From Orychophragmus violaceus (taxonomy: Eukaryota; Streptophyta; Magnoliopsida; Brassicales; Brassicaceae): 64,000 bases of DNA. A model generated the notes under the pieces. It ran no database searches. It was not told the DNA's origin and worked only from the letters and a program-made list of their open reading frames with translations. This document shows positions 44,908 through 55,600 of this stretch, piece after piece (position 1 is the first letter of the stretch; the number at the start of each line of letters is the position of its first letter). The stretch covers positions 72,485,823 to 72,549,822 of the forward strand of contig CM058239.1 of assembly GCA_030180135.1 (NCBI GenBank). The letters run 5' to 3'. The translations under genes and the position numbers were made by a program.

Positions 44908-46553
44908 AATAATATGATCAATAAATTCAGAACCTGATAGGATTTTGAGTTAAAGGCCCAAAAATCCAATAGTATCTTTATAATTCCCAACAGTAAACCA
45001 TAATCATTTAACCCGGACCTCCTAACACCAACAAAGTCAATATGTGCGACTGCGCATATTTTATAAAAATTCACGTTACAGAAATATCGTTCCTTGCCAT
45101 ATTGCATAAAGATATCCCAAACACTAGACAATCTTTTCCCCTTAACATACTCCCCACCTTTATTCCTTTGATGCTGGATTATACAACAATATAATCTCCC
45201 CTCCAGCCCTCGTTGAACTGATAAATAATAGACCAATCCATACCACAGCTGTTGCAATCTTCTGCTAAAGTATTTTGTGATCCATAAAACCACTAACCCA
45301 TAATCTCTTCCTCTTGGTGCACTCGGGTTCTCTCTTGTCCATCTTGGAGTGCATTTCTTAGTACAGAACCTCCATAACTGTCCCAACATCTCACTTACAT
45401 TCATTAAAATCAACAGTGATCTCTGGTTCATGCAGTTATCTTGATCCCTTGTCTTGACCTTCATAGTTGCTATCAATCCTTTGAAAGTGAAGCTTGGATA
45501 GTTCTTGTCACTTTGACACTGTTTGTATGTCAACGAAACAAGAACCAGCAAATTAGAATCCAAATTTACCTTCCATCTTATTAAAACTTTGGTTCTATTA
45601 TCTCTTTCTACCAAACTCGGCTCATAGACCAGCGACCACCTAAGATGAATCCTGTCCAATTGCTCATAACATCTCCTTATGCATCTCTCGCAAGCATAAT
45701 TCCGTGTATAGGGCACCACCTTAACCCCCACCTTCCGGTACCTCCTTGCCTTAAGTCTCCTTACGTTTCTCTTTCTTCTCCAATTTTCACAGCACAAATC
45801 TTGAATATATGTAGTCCCATAATTCCTCTCCTGACCAACCCACCAATCCAAAATCTCAGCCTGAAAACTCCTTGACCTACTAGTCCCCTGTTGCCAAAAT
45901 ACAAAGGACACTACATCACACATAGCTAGATAGCGAAGCCTTACCTGATTCTGTAGCGCTGTCGTTTTGATAAAAATGCCTCCTTCGTCCCTCAATCTTA
46001 GTCTTAAAAAACCAGTATTGAACATATTACCATACATCTCTATCATATAAGCTAAAGTATCCATCTCATATATACACCATTTCAACTGCACTTTGAATTT
46101 TCTATTTCTCAACTTGTGCCGAGAGCAGTATCTATCTAACAACCACAAAGGATAGCCGGGCCCCTTGAAGCATAAATCATTCCCAACCCTCCCACTTAAA
46201 CTTTTAATCCATAAATCATCCTCACCATAGATTGAACCAAAACAATGGGCAGACCAGGTCCTATCAAATAATGCAATCCTTAATTTAATACCATTGTGAA
46301 CATAAGATTGGTACCTTTGAGCATGTATACAGTCCCAGCCCCTAGTTAAATACATCCACCAATATATGCTTGCAATTCTCCATGATTCCCACCAGATCAT
46401 CTGGATCATATAGTTGAAGCCCAATAATAATATGTATACCTGTACACTAATACCACACTTCACTGCGTCAGCACCAAGACCATAACTCATATTCCATAAC
46501 CATAATATAAATGGGGAAAACCACTGCTCCAGGAAGATTACAGACAATCCTCC
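44904..46553 (-). CDS. Unrecognised 547-codon ORF upstream of LINE ORF2 (5' end cut off)
   Basis: The frame is open from the Athila junction to a TGA that shares its TGA with the ATGA start of ORF2. The first methionine is internal, so the true start was removed by, or lies beyond, the Athila insertion. Position and overlap suggest LINE ORF1, but I see neither the DUF4283 region nor the CCHC zinc knuckle usual in plant L1 ORF1 proteins. The translation is unusually rich in Trp, Tyr, Cys, Leu and Arg (for example WWESWRIASIYWWMYLTRGW) and has no clear membrane or coiled-coil pattern. A stop-free run this long is very unlikely by chance. Alternatives are a novel ORF1, or selection-free sequence read in the wrong frame. 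Function unknown. Confidence 0.45.
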   Translation of the reverse strand, partial: GGLSVIFLEQWFSPFILWLWNMSYGLGADAVKCGISVQVYILLLGFNYMIQMIWWESWRIASIYWWMYLTRGWDCIHAQRYQSYVHNGIKLRIALFDRTWSAHCFGSIYGEDDLWIKSLSGRVGNDLCFKGPGYPLWLLDRYCSRHKLRNRKFKVQLKWCIYEMDTLAYMIEMYGNMFNTGFLRLRLRDEGGIFIKTTALQNQVRLRYLAMCDVVSFVFWQQGTSRSRSFQAEILDWWVGQERNYGTTYIQDLCCENWRRKRNVRRLKARRYRKVGVKVVPYTRNYACERCIRRCYEQLDRIHLRWSLVYEPSLVERDNRTKVLIRWKVNLDSNLLVLVSLTYKQCQSDKNYPSFTFKGLIATMKVKTRDQDNCMNQRSLLILMNVSEMLGQLWRFCTKKCTPRWTRENPSAPRGRDYGLVVLWITKYFSRRLQQLWYGLVYYLSVQRGLEGRLYCCIIQHQRNKGGEYVKGKRLSSVWDIFMQYGKERYFCNVNFYKICAVAHIDFVGVRRSGLNDYGLLLGIIKILLDFWAFNSKSYQVLNLLIILL

Positions 46554-47993
46554 TGATAACTAGGATTTTACAATCCTTTGAGGTACCAATTCCTCAAGCT
46601 TATCGAAGTAGCTTTGAGGTATCGAACCTATTCTGGGACGGATAAAACCAATAAGTATACACTAAACCTCCAGAGTCAAATCTAACAATTTGGTTTTCAA
46701 TTTCTAACGATCCTAACGAATGCAAATCAAATAGAAGTAAACAAAAGCAAATAAACAAACGATTCAATCAATAGGAAGAATAAGGCCCAAGGGTTAGGGT
46801 CAACGGATAGGTGACTCGGGATGATCAAGGAATCCTAATTCAAACTTTTAAAAGCTAATCTCCTAGCAAGGAACACACTATGTAAATCGGCTTAATCTCT
46901 TAACACCAATTCTTCATTCAATCTTAACTCAAGAACAAATCATCATTTGTGAATCAAAATCAAACGAGCATTCAAACAGGTTCCAATTAGCAACCAATCA
47001 CTCTAGACATACATTTTCATGTGCTAGAATATGAAAGTTCTAACAAAGCTAAGTACAGGAATTTCATCGAACAGGTTGTGAACAAGAAATTCTAAACATC
47101 CTAATCAATGTGATCAAGATTAACTAGGCATTAAGAGCACTTTGCTAGATGAGATTTTGACAATTAACTACTAGAATTCCATTGATCACCCTTAATCAAC
47201 CTAATCCTACCCAACCCACAAGCCTATGGAAAACTACTCACAAATCATAACTAGATCAACAAAACTCATAGAAATAGAGTTGATCATGGTAGATTAGTGA
47301 GAGATTGATAGATTTGTTGATGGAATAGTAATAGAAATCTAGATTGATCAAAGGATTTTTATGTGTTCTTACAAAAGAGTTTAGAACATCAAAAACTGCA
47401 TAAGAAACAAAATAAAATAGGTTTTTGGCTTAAATAGTCTAAAAGGTGCGAGCCGGGTCAACCCGGAACAAACCGGGTGCTGACCCGGATCCAAGTGCAA
47501 TTCTTGGGTCGATATCGGTCAGGTGGACCGATATGCAGACCGATATCGAGTCTCGGATTATTTCTGGGTTCGAGCGTATCGGTCCACCTGACCGATATGT
47601 GGACCGATATGAACCCTCGAAAATTAATCCGAGAGTCCATATCGGTCGGGTGGACCGATATGGTGGCCGATACTGTTCTCCGAAACTTTGACGAGGGGCT
47701 GTATCGGCCCGCCTGGCCGATACTCAGACCGATATGGTCCTTCTTTGGCTCTTCCTTGGTCTTCTGAGCTCAAGACTCCACGTCCAAGCTCACCAATGCT
47801 CCTAGATGCCTCTATTCACCTGCAAAACACAAGAAACACTCCAAATGCAAGCCTAGAATGCCTAATCCTAGTCCTAAACAACTCTAGACTCTAGATGTGA
47901 CAATGACTCGGCAAAATGGTAAGAATGATGGAGAAAATAAATCAAAACAAGAACTATATACAAGCCTAAATGCATGAAAATGTATGAATATCA
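46554..47993 (-). mobile_element. Athila 3' LTR (1440 bp)
   Basis: The LTR begins TGATAACTAGG and ends TGAATATCA on the plus strand (TGATA...TATCA inverted termini). The left edge is fixed by the matching start of the other LTR at 58477 and the right edge by the polypurine tract. A palindromic tandem array occupies 47513-47736. Confidence 0.9.
47513..47736. repeat. Palindromic tandem repeat in the Athila LTR (4 units, ~63 bp)
   Basis: The motif (A/G)TATCGG(T/C)C starts at 47513, 47577, 47640 and 47702 (spacing 64, 63 and 62). In each unit it is followed after 6-8 bases by its inverse (G(A/G)CCGATA) and, except where degraded, by a second inverse copy about 8 bases later. Unit linkers carry 'CTCGGATTA' or 'CCGAGA'. 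The related array at 52171-52440 has the same triad design. Confidence 0.85.
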
Positions 47994-48009
47994 ATTCCCC
48001 CAAACTTGA
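47994..48009 (-). other. Athila polypurine tract
   Basis: The minus strand reads AAGTTTGGGGGAAT immediately before the 3' LTR start (TGATATTC). This is the plus-strand primer site for reverse transcription, and it defines the LTR boundary. Confidence 0.8.
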
Positions 48010-49617
48010 ATCTTGCTTGTCCACAAGCAAGCATAAGTCAATCAATCCATTTGGGAGAAAAGTTTGAAAGCGGGAGCTCATATCCAAAAGTTCAATCAAG
48101 ATCAACAAGTTTCATTTAAAGCTCATGCAACTAAGATGTATCCAAGTCAAGCTTACTCCAAGGATTTAGCCATACTCATCAAGGCCAATTCTCCAACCCA
48201 TTTCTCAACTTACACAAGAATTCATATCAACTAGCTCTTTGACATTGATTAAGCATTTCAAGTGGATCCTACTCACAACCAAGTGTTCAAACTCATTTGG
48301 CAAGGGTTAAGGTTTTGAGATAAAGATGATCTCAATCAAGACAAAAAGGGGTTTCTCCACATTCATTTAGGTTCTCTCATGAAGGAATGAATGAGCTTAT
48401 AGTAAAAGGCTAAGAGTATAGAAGCAATTGGTGCGTACTAGCATCGATTTCCGTCTACCCATCGCCCCAAAGACCTCCACTCTTACTCTAGCCCACCTAG
48501 TTTGAGTCTACCCTTTATCGAGGCTTTTCTTGCCTATCCATCTTTCTCAATCAAAACACTTCCCATGAAGCTTCCCAAGGATCATTTAAAACCTTTCAAA
48601 ACAATGGCAATCCTTTTCTTTCAACTTAGCTCAAATCCTTCTTTCTTTAGTAATGACCTCTTTTTCATGAACCCCTTTTTTTTTCTTTCTTTAAATTGAG
48701 CACTTTGGCTTCTTTTCTTTTCAAAACATGAGGTACTCTCTTCCCTTTTTTTTTCTTTGAAAACACATAAGAGCTCTTTCTTTTTAAACACTTTGCCATC
48801 AAATACAAGATACCATTTAACCTCCCTTTTATTCTTTCCCTCTCAAAATCCCTTCCCCCAAACTTCAATCTTAGCCTAATACAAGCAAAAGGTGGCCAAG
48901 CTTGCATCTATACGGAAATTTTCAACTAGTCGCCTCAAACTCAACACCATTTACTTAGCTCATTCCAAGAGGCCTACCTCTCAACTAGAGTGTTTTTGGG
49001 TTTGAAGGAAAGGTGGTGAAGGGTGCGGGATCTATTCAAGCAAACAAGAGTGGTTAAAGGGAGAAGAATGCTTGAATATTTTGAGGTATCCATGAGTTTA
49101 AAAACACTAAGAAGGAGTAGGATAATTGCAAGTCAAGTTAAGGTTCACACTTTGAATAGAGCTAGCTTCAATTCACATTTTGCTTCAGTTTTAAAACAAG
49201 GCTGAATGTTAGCGTTCCAAGCAAGGTTCGTTCTAGCTTTCATGCTTAACTCGGGATACAATCCTAGTGCACTCAATTAGCTAAACAAGCTAGCATTCGA
49301 AACCATTTTCACCCAATTAAACTTTACAAGGAAATTCAATCATTGCTCCCAAATGCATGAATCCTACAACACTAACTAGACTCGATCCTACATGCTTATT
49401 TTTGTGAAAATTTTCGAAATTTTTTTTTAAATTTTTTTGGTTTTTCTATGCCTTAGATGAATGCATGAGACTCAAGATTAGTAAGTAGCCTCTCCCCCAA
49501 ACTTAAATCACACGGTCCCTTGTGTGATCTAGGCAAGGAGGATAAACCGAAAACACACAAACAAAAAGCAAACAAAGAAGGGAAGAAAAATATGTACAAT
49601 GGTGGAGTGTTACCTGG
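48010..49617 (-). other. Athila 3' non-coding region
   Basis: 1.6 kb between the second ORF and the polypurine tract. No frame of note is present. CT-rich and low-complexity tracts on the plus strand (for example poly-T near 48660-48780) correspond to A/G-rich RNA in the element's sense. Long non-coding stretches before the 3' LTR are normal in Athila. Confidence 0.7.
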
Positions 49618-51324
49618 CTAGTAATGGAGGAAAGGAGGTGATGAATCCCCCATGGAGTAAGTCGGGTTGGAGGAGGAGCAGGAAGGTGTCTTCATGGCTC
49701 TCCTCTTCTTCCTCCGGTCCTCGCGGGTAGAGTGGCGGTGAGGATCCTCATAGTAGGAGTCATGGGCCATGCGTGCAGATCCTGATGTCTCGTGTCCAGC
49801 AACCGAGTATCTGCCCTGCTCCAATTCAGCCTGCTCAACCAGAACATCAGCTTCAGCTATCACCTCCTCGGTGGCTGCCTGAATCTCCTCATCTGCACCA
49901 GCCTGAGCTGCTCGGGATGTGGAAGCCTGTCCTGCAGCGCCACTCTTGTCCTTCTTTCCGACAATCATCTTAAGCACTTTGGTCACCTTCTTCAAACAGG
50001 AGGCCATCTTCTTAATGTTCCTACCGTGCCATTTGCTCTGCTTCTGGAGGCTCTGGTTCTGGTCCCTCAATGCCCTGATCGTCCTGTTCTCGATAGGATC
50101 ATCTAGAGGCTCAATAAGGTACCTGTGCAGCCCATACACCCCAGCAGGTGCGTCGGAAGTATCATGCTCTGCTGCAGCTGCTCTCTGTGACCCGTGAGGT
50201 CCAAACACATGCTCCACTCCCGGTAAGAATCTGATATTAGCTCTGTTGGCAAAGCTTGTAATGTCGGGGTTTGGGAGGAGGTACCCTTCTTCTTGGGTAG
50301 TGCCTGAGCACATCCGGTAGAGATGGCGCTCTGGAGGCGGCCTGGATGCAAGGTAGTGAGTTCGGGTAAGGTATTGGATATCCATCCATGCAACAGGTGT
50401 GGTTTCCCCAAATGTCTTCTCGTTCAGGCTTCCTTCCAGTTTTATCTTCTTTTTCACAAGCAACGGTGTGATCACACCAGCCATGCTGAACTTCGGGTTA
50501 GAGTCCCTTACTGACATAGCCCACTCTCTGTGGACAACAAACTGCTCTATCAGAATGGAAGTGTAGCTCGGGAGGCGCTCAACCGGTGGTATGGGCTGAC
50601 CGTTGGGATAAGTGAGCAGGAGTGGCTGCAGCCCAATGTACAACATCTTCATTTCCTGCTCGTGGACTTGGTTGGCCTCCTTCCTAGCAAAGAACGTGTG
50701 TGCCAATGCCTTGTGCACATATCTAATAGCCGGATGTCTGATCCTTGCAGCTTTCATACCCCCCAGCTTAAAGGGCCCATCAGCTATCATCTGCCAAACA
50801 CCCTCGAGGTCGTCCTTATCAATAGGGATAAAAGTCCCCAGCTGAGCACCATTCTCTGGAAAGTCAAAGACAGCAGCTATGTCCTCATACGTCATGCTAA
50901 ACTTCTTCCTGCCCATTTGGAAATCAATCTTTCCCTTACTCACTTCCCCTGTTAAAGCTGCTCTTCTCATATTGACCGTTGCCTGCATGGTTGAGAGGAA
51001 CTGACATGCCGAGCTCTGATAGGAGTCACTGGCAAGGTTGAAGAACTCCTTAAGACCCATGTTCTCTACAATCTCGTTGTAGTCATCTAGCAGCCCAAGT
51101 GCAGTCAGTGTCGGGGTGTGAGGGTATCGGGTTGACAAGAACGGTATCCCCTCCAGCTTGTCACATATCTCAGAAGCGGTGAACTTTTGTGGGTTCTCAA
51201 TTACTTTCCCTGGAGCCTCGGGTGCCTCTTCCTCAACAGCTACCCCTTTTCCTCTCGATGAGGTTCCCACCTCTTCAACCGGCTTTTGTGCTTTTGGTTT
51301 CGGGTTGGCACGCTTTCTCGTCAT
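49618..51324 (-). CDS. Athila second ORF (ATHILA family protein, 568 aa)
   Basis: This is the separate ORF found downstream of pol in Athila elements, historically called env-like or 'Arabidopsis retrotransposon ORF-1'; its function is unknown. It starts MTRKRANPKPKAQKPVEEVG with a basic, Pro/Glu-rich N-terminus. It continues with the conserved region I recall for the ATHILA family (PF03078-type): GIPFLSTRYPHTPTLTALGL, MGLKEFFNLASDSY, then FSMTYEDIAAVFDFPENG and IRHPAIRYVHKALAHTFFAR. Near residues 410-450 a charged stretch (ALRDQNQSLQKQSKWHGRN) may be a short coiled coil. The C-terminus is acidic and Gln-rich, then Ser/Arg-rich. I see no signal peptide or convincing transmembrane segment, so an envelope role is not supported by this copy. 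The frame is intact. Confidence 0.8.
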   Translation of the reverse strand: MTRKRANPKPKAQKPVEEVGTSSRGKGVAVEEEAPEAPGKVIENPQKFTASEICDKLEGIPFLSTRYPHTPTLTALGLLDDYNEIVENMGLKEFFNLASDSYQSSACQFLSTMQATVNMRRAALTGEVSKGKIDFQMGRKKFSMTYEDIAAVFDFPENGAQLGTFIPIDKDDLEGVWQMIADGPFKLGGMKAARIRHPAIRYVHKALAHTFFARKEANQVHEQEMKMLYIGLQPLLLTYPNGQPIPPVERLPSYTSILIEQFVVHREWAMSVRDSNPKFSMAGVITPLLVKKKIKLEGSLNEKTFGETTPVAWMDIQYLTRTHYLASRPPPERHLYRMCSGTTQEEGYLLPNPDITSFANRANIRFLPGVEHVFGPHGSQRAAAAEHDTSDAPAGVYGLHRYLIEPLDDPIENRTIRALRDQNQSLQKQSKWHGRNIKKMASCLKKVTKVLKMIVGKKDKSGAAGQASTSRAAQAGADEEIQAATEEVIAEADVLVEQAELEQGRYSVAGHETSGSARMAHDSYYEDPHRHSTREDRRKKRRAMKTPSCSSSNPTYSMGDSSPPFLHY

Positions 51325-52647
51325 TGTCCTACAAAAGACAACTCATAAAGTGAATCAGCACAGATCGCAATCCAACCACACAATGAATAATAGCTTGAGA
51401 CATCCATGATCAACAATTGTGGGAGCTTAACAATTGCATACTTTTTCAGTTTCAATGGAGCAAGCAAGCCTAAACATCTTAACCAAACTCATTTCTAGCT
51501 CAACAATCAATCACTTTCTTGAGCAATTCACAACCTCATCAACCAAAGGTCCTTAATGCACATTTTTGAAACTTTTGTGAAACAAAACTCATCCAAATCA
51601 AGTAGTATCACAAAGTCAAGCCTTTATCAATCCAATGCATCATTAGAAACCATCCAATTAGAAAACCCCCAATATTTTCGGATTCCAAATTTCTCAAGAA
51701 CCCTAATTCACCAAAGATCAAATTCATTCATTCTTAGGGCGAAATTGGTTATGGGTGTTGGTTCAAACACATATTGGGAAGGAATCCAAACAATAGCAAC
51801 CATCAACAACCAAACAAATTCAAGTTCAAAATTTCCGGGTTTTTCAATCCGAAAATCTTGAGAAAAATGAGAGTTCTACCTTGGTTTGTGATGGAGGATG
51901 GTGATTGAGAGTGAATGCAAGTGATAGAGCTTTGAAAACCTTGGATTTAGTAACCGAAAAATCGAATTTTGGTGGAGATTTGAGAGAGAAAAGTGAGTTG
52001 GAAGAACTTGGAGGATTTGTTGTTGAAATCGCAATAGGAGCCAAGAGAGAGAGAGAGAAACGCGTGTGGGGAGAAGAAAAGAGGGGAAGAAATCGATTTT
52101 GGGTTAAAATCCGGTTAAAACCGGTTTGAAATCGGTTTAGGGTCAGATTGACTTACCTGGGCGAAGGGCGTATCGGTCTGGCCAGCCGATACGCCGACCG
52201 ATATTACCTCTCGGATTTATTTCCTGCACCCCGTATCGGTCTGGCCAACCGATACGGTGACCGATATCTGCTCACTCCGAAGACCCGTATCGGTCTGGCC
52301 AACCGATACGGGGACCGATATTGAATTTTCTGGGGAATCCGTATCGGTCTGGCCAACCGATACGGGGACCGATATGGAGCCTCGGATTATTTTTACCAGA
52401 ACCGTATCGGTCTGGCCAACCGATACGGAACCCGATATCGGCTCCTGCACCATTTTTCTTCGTTTCCACGGTCTTTGCTCAACTCCAACTGATCTACAAC
52501 CTCGTCCTTAAGCCAAAACCTGACAAAACTCAAAGCAAAACATCAAAAATAACAAGCAAAAGACGTATGTACAAGGATAAACATGGGAATGTCTCCCAAG
52601 TGCGCTTTTATTTAAAGTCGTTAAGCTCGACTTTGCAAACCGTGATC
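51325..52647 (-). other. Athila spacer between pol and the second ORF
   Basis: 1.3 kb of non-coding sequence. In the element's sense strand it lies downstream of gag-pol and upstream of the second ORF, so it may hold splice signals or a promoter for that ORF. It contains the palindromic array at 52171-52440. The short frames across the array (for example repeating SVGQTDTG on the minus strand) are by-products of the repeat. Confidence 0.7.
52171..52440. repeat. Palindromic tandem repeat in the Athila spacer (5 units)
   Basis: Units start with TATCGGTCTGGCC at 52171, 52234, 52288, 52342 and 52405 (spacing 63, 54, 54 and 63). Each is a triad: TATCGGTC, then the inverse CCGATACG after about 6 bases, then a second inverse (G)ACCGATAT. 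The first 20 bases of the units are nearly identical while the linkers vary. This is the same motif grammar as the array in the LTR. Confidence 0.85.
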
Positions 52648-55600
52648 TCAGGCTGAGGGAGGGCTAGAGAGTGGAATGGAAGTTCCCTCATCTATTACTT
52701 CTGAGACGGAGTAGTGCTTGAGTCTTTGGCCATTGACCGTGAACTCTTCATCAGATTTTCCAAAAAGTACCACTGCTCCATATGGTCTCACCTCCTTCAC
52801 TCTAAAGGGTCCCGACCATCTAGACTTGAGCTTCCCGGGAAACAGCTTCAACCGGGAGTTAAAAAGCAACACAAGATCTCCTACTTTGAACTCCTTCTTC
52901 TGGATCAGCTTATCATGAAAAAGCTTGGTCCTCTCCTTATAGATCTTTGAGCTTTCAAAAGCCTCAAGCCGTATCTCGTCAAGTTCGTTCAGCTGAATCA
53001 ATCTCCTCTCGGTCGCGGTCTTGATGTCAAAGTTCAGCAACTTGACAGCCCACATGGCCTTGTATTCCACCTCCACCGGTAAGTGACATGACTTACCATA
53101 CAGCATGGTGAATGGTGTAGTGCCTAATGGAGTCTTGAAAGCAGTCCTATATGCCCACAGTGCGTCATCAAGTCTCTTAGCCCAATCTTTCCTTGAAGCT
53201 CCAACAGTCTTCTCTAGAATGGCCTTGATCTGCCTATTGGACACTTCAACTTGGCCACTTGTCTGAGGATGATATGGTGTTGCAACCTTATGCTTCACTC
53301 CATACTTCTTCAAAAGGCTCTCGAATAGCCTGTTGATGAAATGTGAGCCTCCATCACTGATCACAATCCTCGGGATTCCAAATCTTGGGAAGATGATGCT
53401 CTTGAACAGCTTTATCACAACCTTGGCGTCATTAGTTGGACTTGCCACTGCTTCTACCCACTTGGAAACATAATCCACAGCTACCAAGATGTAGCTATTC
53501 CTGTAAGAAGATGGAAAGGGTCCCATGAAATCAATGCCCCACACATCAAACACTTCAACTTCAAGGATGGGGTTTTGAGGCATCTCATTCCTTCTACTGA
53601 TATTCCCCTTTCTCTGACAAGGATCACACTTAGTAATGAACTCTTGGGCATCCTTGAACATTGTAGGCCACCAAAACCCAGCTTGTAGAGCCTTCTGAAC
53701 CGTTTTGAAAGTGGCAAAGTGACCACCATAATCTGACCCATGACAATGTAGTAGAATGCCTCCCACTTCTTCATCAGCTATGCACCTTCTATAGAGCTGA
53801 TCCTTGCACAAAGTGTAGAGGTAAGGCTCATCCCAATAGTACCTGTTGACATCTCTAAAGAACTTCTTCCTTTGGTAGCTATCGAGGCTCGGTGGTTCTT
53901 TCCCAACAGCTAGGAAATTGACTATATCAGCATACCACGGTTCCTTGTCTTCAATAGAGTTCACTTCCTCGATCTTCATTCTTGTATCATGAGCATCCTT
54001 AACAGCCTTGCAAGCCATTAGCTGCTCCTCAGGGAGAGAGTCGTCTAGAGGAACATCATCCTCAATTCTCAGTCTTGACAAGTGATCTGCTACCCCATTC
54101 TCAATGCCCTTCTTGTCCTTGATTTCCAAATCAAACTCTTGTAGCAACAGTATCCACCTCAGTAGCCTTGGCTTGGCATCCTTCTTGGCAAGTAGATACC
54201 TCAACGCAGCATGGTCCGTGTACACCACAACTTTAGATCCAACCAAGTACGACCTGAACTTCTCGAAGGCAAATACCACAGCAAGAAGCTCTTTCTCAGT
54301 TGTTGCATACCTCACTTGAGCATCGTCCAATGTCCTACTAGCATAGTATATGACATGAAGTTTCGTTTCTTTCCTCTGCCCAAGGACTGCTCCCACTGCG
54401 TAGTCGCTTGCATCACACATGATCTCAAATGGCAACTCCCAGTTGGGAGCTTGGACTATCGGGGCGCTGATCAAGGCCTCTTTGATCATGTGGAACGCTG
54501 CCAAACACTCATCATCAAACACAAAGTCTGTCTCCTTACACAGCAGACGTGTAAGTGGCCTAGCGATCTTTGAGAAGTCCTTAATAAACCGCCGGTAGAA
54601 ACCTGCATGACCCAAAAAGCTTCGGATCCCCTTCACCGAGTTTGGTGGCTGAAGACTTGTCATCACCTCTATCTTAGCCTTATCCACTTCGATACCATTC
54701 TCTGAGATCTTGTGACCCAACACAATCCCTTCTGTTACCATGAAGTGGCACTTCTCCCAATTCAGCACGAGGTTCGTCTCTTCACATCTCCTTAAGACCC
54801 TGCACAAGTTCAGCAAACAGGAGGAGAAAGAAGAACCATACACAGAAAAATCATCCATGAAAACTTCCACAATATCCTCAATAAGATCTGAGAAAATAGA
54901 CATCATGCACCGCTGAAAGGTAGCCGGTGCATTGCACAAGCCAAATGGCATCCTTCGATAGGCAAAGGTACCATAGGGACAAGTTAATGTCGTTTTCTCC
55001 TGATCATTAGGATGTATCGGAATCTGAAAGAACCCACTGTATCCATCAAGAAAACAATAGAAAGGATGATTAGCAAGGCGTTCTAGCATTTGATCAATGA
55101 ACGGTAATGGAAAATGATCCTTCCTAGACGCGGCATTTAGCTTTCTATAGTCAATACACATCCTATGCCCAGTGATAGTTCTAGTAGGAATCAATTCATT
55201 GCTGTCATTTTTAACCACAGTAATCCCCCCTTTCTTTGGAACACAATGCACGGGTGAAACCCAGGTGCTGTCCGAGATAGGGTAGATTATCCCTGCATCA
55301 AGCAACTTTAGAATCTCTTTCTTGACTACTTCTTTAAGGTTAGGATTCAATCTCCTTTGGTGCTCAATAGAAGACATGGATTCATTTTCAAGGTGGATCC
55401 TATGAGTACACAAGCTAGGCGACAATCCTTTTATGTCATCAAGTGAATATCCTATTGCCTTTCTAAACTTTTTCAATTCAGTGGTCAAAGCAATCAATTC
55501 ATCATCATTCAGCAACTCATTCACAATGACAGGATATGTAGAGTTTGGGCCAAGAAATGCATACCGAAGCCCCCGCGGAAGGGGCTTTAACTCAACCTTT

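Larger units (their letters stand above)
40797..46553 (-). mobile_element. L1-type LINE retrotransposon, 5' part displaced by the Athila insertion
   Basis: On the minus strand the element ends in an 18-base poly-A (40797-40814) a short distance after the ORF2 stop at 40846, as usual for plant L1 LINEs. It carries a complete endonuclease-reverse transcriptase ORF and an upstream unrecognised ORF. At 46554 it is abruptly replaced by an Athila LTR, and the upstream frame is open right up to the junction. I infer that the Athila element inserted into the LINE and that the LINE 5' end lies beyond the window. The LINE target duplication therefore cannot be checked here. Confidence 0.8.

Noticed and set aside
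49618..51324. Viral envelope protein
   Set aside because: The Athila second ORF is often called env-like, but I see no signal peptide or transmembrane helix in this copy, so I name it only as the ATHILA ORF.
52171..52440. CRISPR-like array of near-identical repeats with variable linkers
   Set aside because: This is eukaryotic plant DNA inside a retrotransposon. The repeats are palindromic triads and the linkers are mutually related, not unique spacers. No cas genes are present.
52217..52511. Overlapping frames with repeating SVGQTDTG or SVWPTDTG peptides on both strands
   Set aside because: These are artefacts of the Athila spacer tandem repeat. The units differ in length by 9 bases, which happens to keep frame.
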